Assembly: GCA_000310025.1 (NCBI GenBank)
Contig: FN649734.1
Coordinates: 5,479,349-5,543,348, forward strand
Direction: 5' to 3'
Source: Ectocarpus siliculosus
Taxonomy: Eukaryota; Sar; Phaeophyceae; Ectocarpales; Ectocarpaceae
DNA: 64,000 nucleotides
The translations under genes and the position numbers were made by a program. Every line of letters begins with the position of its first letter. Position 1 is the stretch's first letter. Under the pieces are notes generated by a model. It made no database searches. It saw nothing but the letters and a program-made list of their open reading frames with translations, and was not told where the DNA came from. This document shows positions 33,243-46,399 of this stretch, piece by piece.

Positions 33243-35239
33243 TTTTTGTGTTTTTGGTGTTGTTGACGGAGTATTCTTGGGGGGAGAATCAGACCGGCAC
33301 GAGCGATGGAAATAGTCGCCAACGGCAATCGCATGTCCGCACTACGTTGACAATGTACGTTGCCCGGGATCTGTGACCCTCCTATGATCGCGACAGTCTC
33401 GCTCGTAGGATATATCATGACACAAAAGTCAAGGCAAAACTCCCCATATCAACCCTAAGCAAAGGCACGATTGCTACCAAGTCTGTTGATAAGACGCATC
33501 CGATCGAGTCGTAAAAGGTCCTGCGGTACGGTCTCGGCCTGGAACACAAAAGAATGCGAGAAGCTGCTGCACTCTCTCAGCTGTTGCTCCACACACAACC
33601 TCCCGCAAGCTGTAGGTCGGATAACGCGTTACCAATCCACGATACGAGGCAAAATATGGTGTGGTACAAATTAGTTCAGGACGAAACGCACAGGAACCAT
33701 CCTTCACGAATTCCACAAGCAGGGTCTGCTCGGTTCTCACACTTTGGTATTGAAGCGATCCCACGGAGACGTGGAAGACTCTGAGCCGGCCAGCTTGGTT
33801 CATGTTGGGGGACACGTAGTACAACAGGTACCATGCAAGATAGATCGGCCGAAAATATAACCCAGTACACACGACGGAGTTTGATTGTAGAAACATTCGA
33901 AATCTTTGGATGCAAGAATATATAAACGAATTGGCAATTCATCTATGTACGCTCGTCCTCGATACTTGATCCCAACCCAAACCGTTTAGAGCAGATGCAT
34001 GGTACAGTAGTACCTCGTTGAATTTCACACGTCGTTTCATGAACTTCAAGCAGAGGGTACACCGTGATAGGTGCCTTCGGTCTCCATGTTTTGGATCGTT
34101 TGTGTCTGTCGTGTCTGTCGTATTTGTCGTGGTTCCCGTCCGCCCCTGTACCATTTGGGCTGTTTTCGTGCTTGGGGACATGTTCAGCTGGCGGAAGCGA
34201 ATCTTTTCTTACGCTTGTTTCTCAGGGGCAAGCAGGGGGGTCGTGCGTACATTACCGCGCACGCCAACCGCCAGCCACCCGTGGCGGTTGTGCTTGACGC
34301 CCACAGTTGAAAAAACTGGCTCTATTCCCCGGGAACGTGTTCCGCGCGAAGAAAGTCTTCGCAAGAATTCAAAAACTGCGTTGCTGTGTTGCGATCAGCG
34401 TCCCATAGTTTTTATAAGTGATTTGGGTATGCTGCGCTTATATAGGATGATTGGCTTTATTGTATGTTCAAGAGGAAGTTCATGGGTTGTGGGAGTTCGT
34501 CTATGATCTATGAGTTACTTGAGTCGGCTTTTATGTTACCGAATTTATGAGGACCTAGATCCAGAAATCAGTGACGTTGGCGAATATGTGGATCATAAGA
34601 GATATGTTCGTCGTTACGGAATAACTAGATTTTTTGAAAATAAATGTAGTTTATGAGGGACCAACCAACTGTCGGGAGGTGCCCCACGCACCCCCTCTGG
34701 GTTCAGTGCCCCACTCCGGATTAGAACGACCAATAAATCAAAATTTACCAACACGGACACACGCAGCATCCACCCTGCTTGCTTGCCAGTGGCCAAGAAC
34801 ACAACACAACTTTTTTTCGCCCTTCTCAAGACAGTAGCGTCGACGAAGATATCGTCACAAGACAAAGGGACAGCGTGCGAATCAGGTGTATTTCATCTGA
34901 AGATTTTTGTCAGCTAAGGTATCGGGTGGTGGTTCTCAGGGAGACCCTGGATGTTCGTCTCGCGAGAGCAGAGGCAGTCACGTCACAGACGGCTCCCACA
35001 GGAGGATCGCGAGGAGACCGTAGGGCATCCGAAATCAACTACTGCGAGCGCGGGAAATGTGATTAAGGCCTAGCCGGACAACCACACGCCCTTGCGGTTT
35101 GACATCACACGTGCTCCCCACGACCATGCCCGTCAAGGCCGCCATCTCCCGCGGTCACAGATCTCCAGGTCCACAACCTGAACGGGGGCATGTCCTGGGT
35201 ACGGTTTGAACATTTGTCGGTGACCGGAGCCCTCCGGCT

Positions 35240-38200
35240 GTTTGGTGGCTGAGACTGCTCGCGATGGGGTCTCCGGCGTTCACGCTGAGCACGCCCTGGA
35301 CCCCATCCGCCCATCCGCTTGCAGGACGGGGAATCGTGGATCGCGAGCGTCAATCGCCTCGCCCAACTGGCACGCGCAGCGAGCATACTCCCAGACCGTC
35401 CCTACCTCGCAGAAGAGCCGTACTGGTGGACGGTCCTGATGGCAAAGGCCCTTCACCACCTCATGAACCGGGTCGTGTCGCTATGCTTCCCGCACCGTAT
35501 GGACCAGGGCATGTTCCACGCCCACCTGGTGGGAGTCATGCAGCAGAATCGGAGCCTGCTCCACGAGCATCTAATAGATTCCAACGCACTCAGCTCTCAG
35601 CAGATGCACCTGCGCGGGGAACTGTGTAAGAACTGCTTCCGCAATTTCGTCACTCCCTTGGGTCATTACCTTGGGTCAGAACGCGCCCTTCTTCGCTCAA
35701 GACGGCAGCCACCCCAAAGCCACGACCATGTCGGCGTTGCAGCTATCATCGCCACGGTTGCCGAGGGGGCAAGACCCCCCTACGCGCCAAGCGAAACCTG
35801 TCGAGTTCCTTCGTGGCGCTGCTGACGGCGCCGCTCACCTGTCCCTGGAGGATAGTCTTGACTCCGCTTCGGACTTGGATACGGAGGACACCGACGGCCA
35901 GGTTGCGGCGTTTGACCCCTGATACCGGCCTCGGGGGGCAAATGCAGCCCTGCCGACGCCATCCGACAGCCGCCCGCGCGGCGACCACACCACACGCCGG
36001 TACCAGCCGACTTGCGGAAGCGAGAACGAGCGCCCCAAGCCGGTGCCCCGGACGCCGACGCGAGGGACTCATGGCGCCCGCGCCGGACGCCCGACGGCCC
36101 GCTGCCAGGCGCTGCCCGGGGACCGCCTGCCGACCGAGGACCCTCCACCAGCGACCGGCGGTTGCCAGCGGATGCACGGGCACTTGATGCCGACCAGCAG
36201 ACGATCCAAGAGTTCATCAAGGCCCATGGGGTCTGCTGTAACTACGCCCGGGGACTCCGGTGCAAGCGCATGGCGCAAGACTGCAGTACCTGAACTCTGA
36301 CGACTCCGTCCCCTTCAGAGCCTACCCGCGCCCATCGTCTTCATGACCCCCTCGCCGCCGTGGAAGACTTCGACGAGAGCCTCCTGTACGCCGCAGAGGC
36401 CTTCTCCAGGTGGGTTGCCCTGGGCGCCGCGGCGACGGAGGGAGCACCGGAGGCCCACGCCTGAGGGTGCACCGTGGAAAGCGCCTCTTCGAGGGACTCT
36501 CCGTGGAACACACTGACACATCTCGGACGGGAGCCTGTGGAGGATATTGCTTGCGTGGCCGTCTCTACAGCTGCTCCCGCCTCTACTGCGCCGCTGTCCA
36601 AGCGTTCCCACCAAACCTGGGTAACACCGTACTTGTGGAGTGCAGATCAACGGACGCGAGGCTTCCGCACCACCGTCTTGTTAGACAAGGGGGCAGGGGG
36701 GGGATCGGACGCCTCTGTGGTGTTCATCCGGGCGGTGGAAGGCATCGAGTACGGAGGCCGCCGCATCGCCTCCAGCCGTGGGCGAGGGCTCCTTCGCGCC
36801 GCCAACCCCACAACCCAACCCCACAGATAGCCGCGTTGCACCAATGTCGATCATCGGCACGGTGATCCTGCCGATGGTCTTTCCCCCGGTGGACCGCGTC
36901 TTCCGCACGCACGTTCGTGTTGTGGACGGACTACCGTCTGGTCTGATCCTGGGTGCCGCTTGACCGAGCGGGAGTCTTCGCGCCCATGAGGGACTGTGCA
37001 CCCCTTCTCCCCCCGAAGCCGCCGAACCCACGATAGTGGCGGGACCGCCTGCACGCACTACAACCCGCTGACGGCGACAGTCGCAGTGTGTCGCTCTGGC
37101 ACGCCGCCAAGTTTGGTGCTCGCTCCGGCCGGGTCCGATGTCAACGGACAAGGGTCATCGTCTTAGCGGCCAGCCCCCCTGCTACCGATGACGCGGGGCC
37201 ACCCAAGAGGGCGCCTGTGCTGTGGAATGGCGCGCTGAGGAGCGGGGGGAGGAAAGGGACGAGAGGCTGCCTCTGCTACCCCAGCTAGCCGTCGCCGAGG
37301 CAATGAACCTTGACTCGACTGCATGGGAGGACGGAAGTTCGCCCCGGTGGCCGATGGTCCTGACCCACGAACAGACCTTGGCGGGGAGGGTCAGGGCCGA
37401 GGTGGGTGTGATCATGCCAGACCCCCAGCCACACACGGCTCAACTGCTATTGCTGTCCCCTCTCGAACCTTTCGACTTGGAAAGCGACGGGGAGATTGAC
37501 GTCGCCAAGGGGGTTCAATGGTGGCCCCCAGGCACTGCGCCGAAGACCAAGCTCGTGAACCGCGCTACGTGCCCCAAGACCGTCGGACAAAGTGTGCGGG
37601 TGACCTCGGCGTACTCCACTACCTGCAACGATCTGGAGAGGATGTTGATTCTCAAGGAACCCACGCCAACGCCGCTCACGCCTGCCCTGCCGCCCGCAAC
37701 GGCGCACACCTCTCCAGCCACAGTCGGCGAGCCGGACATCCGCGTGAGCGACGCCAACACTGGGCAGCTTGGCCACCAGAGCCGCCTGCTGCTATTGGCG
37801 TCAGTCACTCGTCCCAAGGCCAAGCGGCTGTTCCACGTCAACCCCAAGATCGTCGCAGCCCTCCCTCGCCGCGAGGTGCCGATCCCGTTGGGGGACGTGA
37901 ATGTTGCGCCCGTTGTGTGCAGACAGCAGCAGCACATCTCCATCCAAGCCGAGATCGTCAACAAACAAGCCGGCCTTTGACTGGAGATGGGTGTCATTCG
38001 CCACTCCACGTCCTCATGGTGCAGCCGTAAATCCGTCGTCAAGAAGAAATACGGTAGCAACTACTTTACCGTCGAATTTCTGCCCCCTCAGTGTTGTCAC
38101 AAACAAATACAGCGGAGGACTCCGGACTTTGGCGACGACGCACCACCGCATTATGTGTAGCGACCTCTTCACGCTACTCGATTTGCCTCGGCTTACCACC

Positions 38201-41200
38201 AGCTCTCCACTAAGGAATCCGACCGCCACAAGACTGCCTTCAGAGACGCGTGGGGGCGGCTGTATGAGTTCACGCGTTGCGGCTTCAGCGTCACGACCAC
38301 CCCTGTCGTTTTTCGGCCCATCTGGGTGACACCCTGCGCCCGGTCGAGAGTAAGGGCGGTGTCGTACGCTCACAGCGCGACCCTGAAAGAGCACCCTTCC
38401 GGCATGGAGAAAGTTTGCTACTTGCTCCACGGAGCAGGGTACTCGGCGCACTTCAAGATTTGCATGTTCTGCATGTTGGAGGTGGAAGTCGTGGGAGCCA
38501 TGGTTGGCAGGTCGGGCGTGCGTCCGGCGCCGTCCAAGATCAAGGCCGTGCAGGAAATGGCGATGCCGGGGACGGTCGGGGAGGTGCGAGCGTTCCTAGG
38601 CCTCTCCGGCCACCTTCGGGGGTTCGTACCGGACTTCAGTGCCGTGACGCACCGATCACCAATCTCCTGCGGGACAAGACGTTGAGCTCGAAACGAACGC
38701 GCCATCGTCGCGTACCCTGGGGCCCCGCTCAGACTGAAGTCTTCCAGGCAATTATCGTGTCGCTGGTTACCCACCCGGTGCTGGCGGTGCCGAACTGGAG
38801 CTTACCGTTCACCCTGCACACGGGCGCCAGCGAACTCGCCGCAGGAGCGGTGCTCACACAGGCCGTCGAGATCCGTGAGGCCCCTAGGCTGCACCAGCCA
38901 TCGACTCACACGGACGGAGGACAGGCTCTCCCCCAACGACCCCGAGGTCCTCGGGGTGCTCTACAGCATCGAGGAAATCCGCAAGCACCTATAACACTGG
39001 CGCTTCACACCTTGTCACCGACTGCCCCGCCCTGACCTGGTTGTTCCCCAGCCAGAGCCTGTTTTCCAAAATGCACAGGTGGCCACGGCGGTTCATGCAG
39101 TTCAACATCGAGCTCAGATGGCAGAAATGCGAAGACCACACGGCGCCCGACGCGCTCTCGCGCCAGCGCCGCAAATGACCTCCGGAACCGCCCGTGGACA
39201 CATCCTTCCCTGACGACACCTCCCGCCCGGTGGGCAACGAGGGCCCGCTGGGACCTGTGTTCGACGGTGTGTCGCTCCGTACGTTGGCGTCGGGAACGGG
39301 AGGAGACCGACCCGCGGCTCTCGACGTGACTGCGGAATTTCGGGCAGTGGGCGAGGACGAGAAGGTACTTGACGGCGTCTCCTCGTTGCGGGCCAACCGA
39401 AGTATGCCGCCAACCGGCGGTGCCGCTACCCCTGTTCAATGCCCTCCAGCTCATACCGGAGCTCCTGGAAAACGACGACTGCCACCGCCTTCAGAGCTAC
39501 GAGGACGTTCGGACCGCTCTGCCCCGCCGACTGTCGCGAGCCGTTGTTTTGGGCTGCTGTCCGGTGGAGAGCTCCTGGCGCTCGAAGGTCTGCTACGAGT
39601 CGACGCCGCCATCCAGCCGGACCGGACCACGCTGGAGTGTGCGAGAGCTAACCGCCGGAGAAAAGACGTCCGCCTAGTCCGAACTCCGCTTACTGGTCGC
39701 CAGTTCACGCAGATGCTGACCGAAACCCGACCAGAAGTCCTAATCGGCAACGCCTACCGACGCTAGGATCCTCAGCGTCGCGGCGAAACGCGGCCAACCA
39801 GGCCGCCACCATCGTGGACACCTTAACCACCTCCACCTTCAGAGCGCATCTGCTGCTCCTGGAGTGCCCGGGCGGGATGATGCTGGACACCAGCGTGGAA
39901 GGACCACCTGAGACCGACCTTGGAGCAGGCTCGGTGCTTCGTCGAGGAGGCCACTCTACATGCCATGGATGTAGGAGTGAGCGGGTCTTGGCGTCTTTTT
40001 TTAAATAACTATTTTTTTTTGTCTTTACTTGAAATCAGCGCTCACAGCACTAGCGCCGTTTACTCCAACCCGTGGTCACACAGAAGAGCCCCTCTCTACC
40101 CTCCCCTCCTGCGGTACTTTGCCTTCGATATCTAATGGGCGAAGCGTTCAGCACTCTCTTCCCTCTGTGTACACACGAACTAGCGCTATCCACTAGGCCA
40201 GGAGCGGAAGCGAGAGAAAACTTACTTTGCAAGAAAAGCTCGCTTACGCCGGGATTCGAACCCCTGACCTGACCCCTAGAAGGTTTTGAGGATACTAACT
40301 AGACCACCGGGGCGACCGGTTGCAGTCAAGCGGTACCCTCACAAGTCTCCGAAATAGCTGCCGGCGAAGTTGGCCAGATGGAAGCTCCGCCTACAGTAGC
40401 GCGAGACCGCCAAACCCACGGTAGGCGCACTCTGTGGGCGTGAGCGCCACTTGTTCTTGAACTGGCCACCCGGCGACAAGGGAGTATCCAGCTTCTCCGC
40501 ACCCGCCAGCATCCTCACCCTTGGACACGTCGTGGGCCGTAGATCATGGCAGGAGAAGTACTACCAGCTCCACTCCACGGACGACGCGCCTCTCGCCGAC
40601 GCCAAAGACCTGTCATGGGCTAATTTCATGAACCTCACTACGATCCACGCCGACTTCCACGTCCCGCCGACTGTTTGGCGGATCGACGCCGCGTGGGCGC
40701 TCGAAGAGGTCACCCTGCTAGCCATGCTGCGAGAAGCGGTCTGTGCACTCGGCATCTACGGCGTTGTGGACACTCGTGCGGACCAGCGCCCCAGCACAGC
40801 GAAGAGTTGTCGGTGGAACTTCCTAGTTTCCGCCTGGAGCCGACGGAAGCACCTGTCAAGGAAGAGGGGGCACCGGTCGGGAACGAAGCACCCGCGGCCC
40901 CGATCGAGGACGCCAGCGTCGAGGAGCCGCGCTTTGCTGTTATACCCAGGGTCACACGAGGAATGGCCGGCCGGGCAGCACCGCCACCGGTTGATTCCCC
41001 GACCGCTACTTCCCCGGAGAAACCGACGGACGCCACACCAGATGCCAATCGCACGCGACGTGGTGGAACCACCCGGTCTTCGTCGACAGACCAATACATT
41101 TCCCCATCCAGTCTGCTGGAGGGGTCCAGGGTACATGTTCCCTGGAGGCAAACGCCTCTTGCTTGGTGGATGCCCCCAAACAATATAACCAGGTGTTTCA
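35240..41200 (+). mobile_element. Ty3/gypsy-like LTR retrotransposon fossil, copy 1
   Basis: In element order there is a gag-like region at about 35.3-36.3 kb and an aspartic-protease region at about 36.6-37.0 kb (VVDGLPSGLILGAA). A reverse transcriptase follows at about 37.9-38.7 kb (Tyr/His-rich palm region, then VGAMVGRSGVRPAPSK and VRAFLGLSGHLRGFVPDF), then an RNase H start at about 38.75-39.0 kb (VLAVPNWSLPFTLHTGAS). A further 3' part reaches perhaps 41.2 kb. The order protease-RT-RNase H and the LG(L)..YLRGF region fit Ty3/gypsy. The coding region is broken in many places and no intact LTR pair was recognised, so it is an old fossil. A tRNA-derived SINE lies inside it at about 40.0-40.3 kb. 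The 3' limit is inferred. Confidence 0.85.
40010..40318 (-). mobile_element. tRNA-derived SINE inserted in the gypsy fossil
   Basis: On the minus strand the head carries GGTGGTCTAGTTAGTATCC (A-box region) and GGGGTTCGAATCCC (B box), as in a tRNA gene. The anticodon arm is poorly formed, so a working tRNA is unlikely. The body is T-rich at its far end (TTTTTTTT near 40012). It matches the relic at 25.52-25.66 kb but differs from the body of the SINEs at 46.4 and 50.9 kb. Two SINE types therefore share one head. Confidence 0.6.
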
Positions 41201-41773
41201 CTCAACACTTCCAACCCAGGTGTTTCACTCAACACCGCCCTGAAAGCGAAATATCGTTTGAGCCATACACTTTCATTGCCACCCGTTGTGAGTGCTGAAC
41301 CTGATCATCGGAATGTGGAGCTTGCTATGGTTTCGCTATATGGATGCAGATGTCATGCGTGAAATATTGGTTGGAAGTTGCTTGCTAGGGTTGTAACGCT
41401 GTGCTTGGTTGCCCTTCGGATATCGGCTCGACAGACATATTGATTGATGATGTCGGTCAGGTGAGATGTATCTTACCCAACGGAATGTGGCCCAATCTCA
41501 TGTTTGCTACACAAGTCTTAGTACGGTGCGTATTGATAAGGTAATACTAGATAGGGTGTGGTAATGAGCCGCGGGGTAGCCGACTCAAACCTTGCAGTAG
41601 ACTATCTCCGATGCTTTTTGCGGTGGCGAGTGCACCTATTCGTTGAATTTTGAGTCCGTGTCATCATCATCAAGAACAACATAAAAAAGAGGCTCTTGCT
41701 CCTCTCTCCACAATCTGCAACGAACGGACGGCCGTTGGGGATTATGTATTCGTGCGCATACAAAGCACAACTG

Positions 41774-41988
41774 CTGTAGATGACACGAGATACCACACCG
41801 TGGACCAACTTCCAAAACTCGGTTGCTCCACACCACAAAGAGTGGCGGCGCCGAGAACGGTGATGTGGGAAAAGTCTCGCCGAGAGCTTTCCGACAACGT
41901 CTCGCTGGGTGTACGCATCCTCTTCGTCGTGGAATAATCGAGCTTGAAAAATTGACCCAGGGGGTATGGTATCTTACGTCACCCACGG
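41774..41988. mobile_element. Diverged MITE related to the one at 18.76 kb
   Basis: The inverted ends start CTGTAGATGACACGAGATAC on the left and, complemented, CCGTGGGTGACGTAAGATAC on the right. Both continue through a T-rich and GCTCG block like the 18759-18975 element. The right flank is TA and the left is TG, consistent with decay of a TA target duplication. The internal block matching GACGAAGAGGATGC is also shared. No coding capacity. Confidence 0.65.
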
Positions 41989-42662
41989 TAGACCTGTGTG
42001 CCAATACTTGCGTTCCATATCGACTTGATCTTTCGGTGGTTTCTCTGCACAGAATGTCGCAGCAGCACTTGTAAAGCTATTCCCCGCGACCTGTGTTTAT
42101 GCCGTCACGTCAAGGCTGCGGATAGAGGCCACGGGGCCATACAACCCACGGAAGTTGGAGACGGCGAGACTCGGCACACCTCATTTTGCATGCGAGAAAA
42201 AACATCCCGCCAAGACAAAGGAGGCTCTTCTTGGGCATTTTATCCCATGGCACAGCTTTTTGTTCCAAGGCGACCTCACCCCACACGCCGAAGCAACAGC
42301 AATAACAAAGGCATCGGCCACGAGCTGTGTCCGTCCAAGCTTGTGTCGTGATTGATGCAGACCAGGAGAACCTAGGACGCTCAGAAATTGCGAGCTGCGA
42401 GCCTGAGAGCGTGGGACAGAAAAAAAAACAAACGCCGCGTCTGCTGGGATCAGTTGGATCAGGCCGGATGGGTTTCACTGATGATCCCTGTCACACACCT
42501 AGACAACAGAAATGACAATGACATCCGCCACTATAATAGCTCTGTGTTGGCTTCCTTCCCCCGCCAGTGCTGTCTTGCCAATCCTGACGGTGTTGTTGCG
42601 TGTTTCGCTTAGTGCGGCCTCTGTCTCTCCTGGGAGTATGAAACAAGCGACCAACCGCACGC

Positions 42663-42926
42663 GTGTGTGTGGGAGATCTACGATGCCTTGGCTTGCATTG
42701 CCTCTACAACTCCTCGGGGAGCGGGGTGAACATCTCCTGTGGTTTTGGGGTACAGTCCCCGGTGAAGCACGGCCATCTGCTGTCGGACCACGACCAACCC
42801 GGTGCGGTGAAGAGCGCCCTATTCTTCTTGTTCCTCACAAGCCAGCAGATCGTCAATCGGTGCTCTATAGACCTCGTGCTGGTCGAAAAGGATGGAAAAT
42901 TCAGGCGGTCGTTTATTGAAACTTAG
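42663..42926 (+). pseudogene. Open frame with a segment shared with 50.73 kb
   Basis: This frame has no ATG start and ends at 42926. It includes HLLSDHDQPGAVKSA and TSQQIVNRC. The 50733-50828 segment encodes, in one frame, HFLSEHDQTGVTKSA and RSKQIVNRC, with several silent differences between the two. That is a sign that both were once protein-coding. I do not recognise the family. It may be an exon of a duplicated gene, or part of an unclassified repeat; no splice partners were found. Confidence 0.35.
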
Positions 42927-43744
42927 CCCCCTGTAGATAGAGCACGTTTTTTCCCTCCTCGAACGGAGGGAAAAGAACGATCGCGCTTGGCGCTCCGCGG
43001 CTCATTATGAGTGACAGGTGGCAGAACACGACGTTTGATGTCGACACCATTTGAAAACAAACGCAAGAGCACCAGAAAGGGCACACGAGAGACACAAAGC
43101 CAGTCGGAAGGCATCGCGAAAAGCAGATATCGTTGATTCCCACACAGGGCGGCAGTAGAGACTTCTCAAAACCTACATTTCACGCGTCTACCTCCACACG
43201 CCTCCTGTAAAATCAAGATCAAAATTCACCCCATTTGTAAATTCAAATCAAAATAGCCAAAGTGGCAGGCGCTCAAACAAGCTCTGCTTTGCCAGGAACC
43301 TGGTGCATAGTACACGGTATATCACTAGAGGACATCCTATAGCAGCGGAGGGTGCGTGTTGGCGCGTTCAAATCTGCTTCTGTGGTGGTCATACCGAGAG
43401 TCGTACAGTAGTAGCGGCCTACAATCTCCGCAAATCTCCGCCAATTAGACCGACACCCAGTGTCTTCTACTGCTTGCGCTGGCCGCCACTGACGCCAATC
43501 TCCTAAAATGCGGTTTAAGCGTAGCTGATGCCACTAGGTACTGGTGACAACCCTCAGGCACTGCTGACAACCCTCGGTTTATAGGGGTTTACGGTCCGTG
43601 GCGGTGAGCACGGCTGTGACAAATGTTGGATGCCGCTACGTACAATAGCCTACACCTACGCTGGTACAGCTTCGATAGGAATATTCACTATGTAGGAGAC
43701 TGTAACAACTGCTGGCTGGAGCTGGGTACCATACCGAACGCTCC

Positions 43745-44035
43745 GCTGTTGTTGTTGTAGACTACAGCAGTAGTCTACATATATATGTCGTAGACTATTA
43801 CTACCGCTGTAGCTGAAGCCTCAAGGCAACACACATCATTCGTATCCATGCGTGTCGAGGCCTTTGTGATAGGAAACATGCAGCTTTTCTCCAGATGAAG
43901 GAAGCAGTCTACAACAGTACAGCAGCAGTAGCAGACTACAATACAGTAGTACAGCAGCATAAGCAGCAGCAGCAGCAGCAGCAGCAGGCAATCTCAACTA
44001 CAGCTTGCTGTAGACTGTAGCAGCATACTCTGTTC
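43745..44035. repeat. CAG/TAG triplet-rich tract with hairpins
   Basis: (CAG)n occurs as GCAGCAGCAGCAGCAGCAG near 43965-43987, flanked on both sides by CAGTAG and CTACAG permutations. GTAGACTAC...GTAGTCTAC forms a short hairpin near 43757-43778. No reading frame of interest crosses it. Confidence 0.7.
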
Positions 44036-45133
44036 ATCTCAACTGACCTGTTTACTGGTGTCTCACTCTGCTGCTACGCTGCTGCAACAGTCGGGAAGGC
44101 CTTGTGCTTGCCAACGGAATTGGTTGTACACCGCCACTCCGCACGAACGCTCAACATCCGGTCGCTCAACACCCGGTGAGACCTAGAGATTCCCTATCAA
44201 CACACAACGCGACGACTTGACTAATGTCGAGGGGGGTGTCGCAGTTTTGTAGAGCATTCAGCGTTCCCCCCGTGCGCACCGCTTGCACCGAAGTGCGCAC
44301 AACTCTACATAAGCAGTAATCCCTGTAACGCACCAATACCCCGCTTGCCCAATGCCTGTGGTACACTGGCAAGCATCTTCCCCCCTACCCTGACAGCCTC
44401 TGGAGTACAAGTCACACGGCAGAGCATCGATCGGCCCTAAGAAGCCGCCACCAACGAGTACTTATACACGAATCCACGAGCATGATGAGCCCGCCGCTTA
44501 GAGCAGTAAGCCGCAACGGGCGTTCATCTGCAAGAACATCCACGGAGGGTGCTGCGGGCAAATCCACATCCTACAGTGCAAAAGGTGCGAGATTCTGGCC
44601 AGCCATACGCTTTTGGAACCTAGGGTGTTTTCTAAAAGGAAGTGTCCAGCGACGGCGACGGTTTTGACATCTACGACTTCTACGACTTTTGACTGCGGCT
44701 GTAAACAAGACTACTGCTGTACATTGCACTGCTTAGACCCTCTGTTCAACTGGTGCCTTACCGTATCCGACGGAAGAAACCACACCTACCTGTAGATATG
44801 ACAACACCTCGGTGTTTCAAATCCGAAACGAGGGGTCCGAACTACTGTATGTGTCACCCAGATCTGACCCAGTTTGAGAGGACTGGGTTGATCAGGTTGA
44901 TATGACTTTGTTTTTTATTTGCGTACCACAACTGGCTCTCTGTGGTCCATATCTTCCATGCATGCGTGTACACACGCAAATCACGACGGGAAGGATGGTA
45001 CACCAGTGAGGACGAGTCTATGTGTGATTCACAGGGATGGGGACGCCGATATATACATACATGTAAGGAAGGGTAACGAACAGGAGAATGTACTATTAAT
45101 AATAGCATGCATACTACTGCTGTATGTAACAAC

Positions 45134-46207
45134 ACCGTTTTCTTTGGCAGCACAATGTTGGAAAAAAAGCTGCATTTCTGCAACTTTTCTTGCAGCTTTG
45201 CAAATGTACGCTCAGTATAGAAGCTAAAAGTTGCACGAAAAGTTCTGCAACTTTTTTCCCGGAGCGGAAAGCTGCAATCTGGCCGAAACGTTTTGAAGCT
45301 TTTCTGGAGTCGGGAAGGGGCGAGAAAAGCTGCGCGGCGGAAATTATTCCTGTTCACGTCAAGCTGCCACCCCTACCGCACACGTAGACCCTCTCCAGCA
45401 TCGATTGTGGGAAGGCTGTGATCACCGACATCTCGACGAATACTGAAGGAGTTGCCTCATGAATGGTATCTGGAAGGAGGTGATGCCATGGGCTGTTGGG
45501 CAATGCCAAGATTTGGGCCGTGAGGTGCTGAATGCACCGGGAAAAAAAGTTTGTGCTGTGCACAGCCGTCAACGGCCGCGAGTTTTAGTTTCGATGTTTT
45601 TGACCGCCACGGGTTTGGTTATCCACCGATAACTTTCCGAAGGAGGAAAAAACAGCAATAGCAAGGCCGCTCGGTGGGAGGTAGCTCTCTGCTCCATCTT
45701 TCATGCCCAAGGTTTGGTGCCGAGGGGTATCGTGTGCATCGGGAAAAAATGTTTGATCGACCCTAAAGTACCCACGTCAGAGAGCGGTTGGTTCAAGTTC
45801 GCAGGGATTGTGTGCGCGTGGTTTGGTTCTCCAGCGAGAACTTTTCGAAGCAGAAGGCAACAGCAACAGCAATGCCACCCCGAGGGAGGTAGCTCTACCC
45901 AGCATCTTTCTGGTACCAGGTTGGATGACTTGGGGTATCGTGAGTGTGGAGAAAAAAAGTTGCAACCACCCCCTCCCGCACGCTTTGACCGGTCCTTTCG
46001 CGGTGCAATATGAAAGGCACATGGCTCCTCTCCGTTGCTAAAAAAAAAGAAAATATGACGCCTCCGCATTCCGCCAGTCCCGGGCACAAAACTTTCTTCG
46101 TCCCATAAAGAGCGTGCATCAAAAGTTCCATTGACAAAGTTTGGGAGAAAAGCTGCAGGAAACGTTTGCAGCTTTTCTTGCAACATTGTGCTGCCATAGA
46201 AAGCGGT
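45134..46207. mobile_element. 1.07-kb non-autonomous element with terminal inverted repeats
   Basis: The left end (ACCGTTTTCTTTGGCAGCAC) and the complement of the right end (ACCGCTTTCTATGGCAGCAC) continue into AATGTTG and then repeated GAAAAGCTGC motifs. The interior matches the dispersed repeat at 7.43-8.38 kb. No transposase frame and no clear target duplication were found, so the superfamily stays open. A 167-codon minus-strand frame at 44854-45357 overlaps the left end and is probably a by-product. Confidence 0.6.
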
Positions 46208-46399
46208 GGAATGTATTCATGCAAACGCGAGGAGTACAATATACTACGAAGTACGTTCTTTGTCATGTGCAGGGGCCAAAAAATAAATAATCCGGACCCA
46301 CCCCCCCTCAGCCGGCCTCCATGAGTGCGTGTGTTATTGTTTTTTTAATAGCATCGACAGCGCTAACCGGCTGACCAATGAAAAGACGTCAGTCTCATT

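Larger units (their letters stand above)
28682..35239. other. AT-richer spacer without a recognised gene
   Basis: Base composition is visibly richer in A+T than in the gypsy fossil that follows. It contains a direct repeat pair (29588-29731 and 30029-30162) and an unassigned frame at 30.3 kb. A second repeat pair of about 60 bp lies near 31381 and 31792, and an 18-bp minisatellite at 33.17 kb. Minus-strand frames at 31.6-31.85, 32.26-32.5, 32.66-32.97 and 33.47-33.9 kb look mildly protein-like, but none has a motif I know. Confidence 0.5.

Noticed and set aside
40240-40318. Functional tRNA gene on the minus strand
   Set aside because: A and B boxes are good, but the anticodon and acceptor stems do not pair well and the same head occurs on SINE bodies elsewhere in the window.
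44854-45357. Minus-strand frame of 167 codons
   Set aside because: About a third lies in the terminal repeat of the 45.1-46.2 kb element, and the rest has no motif or splice support.
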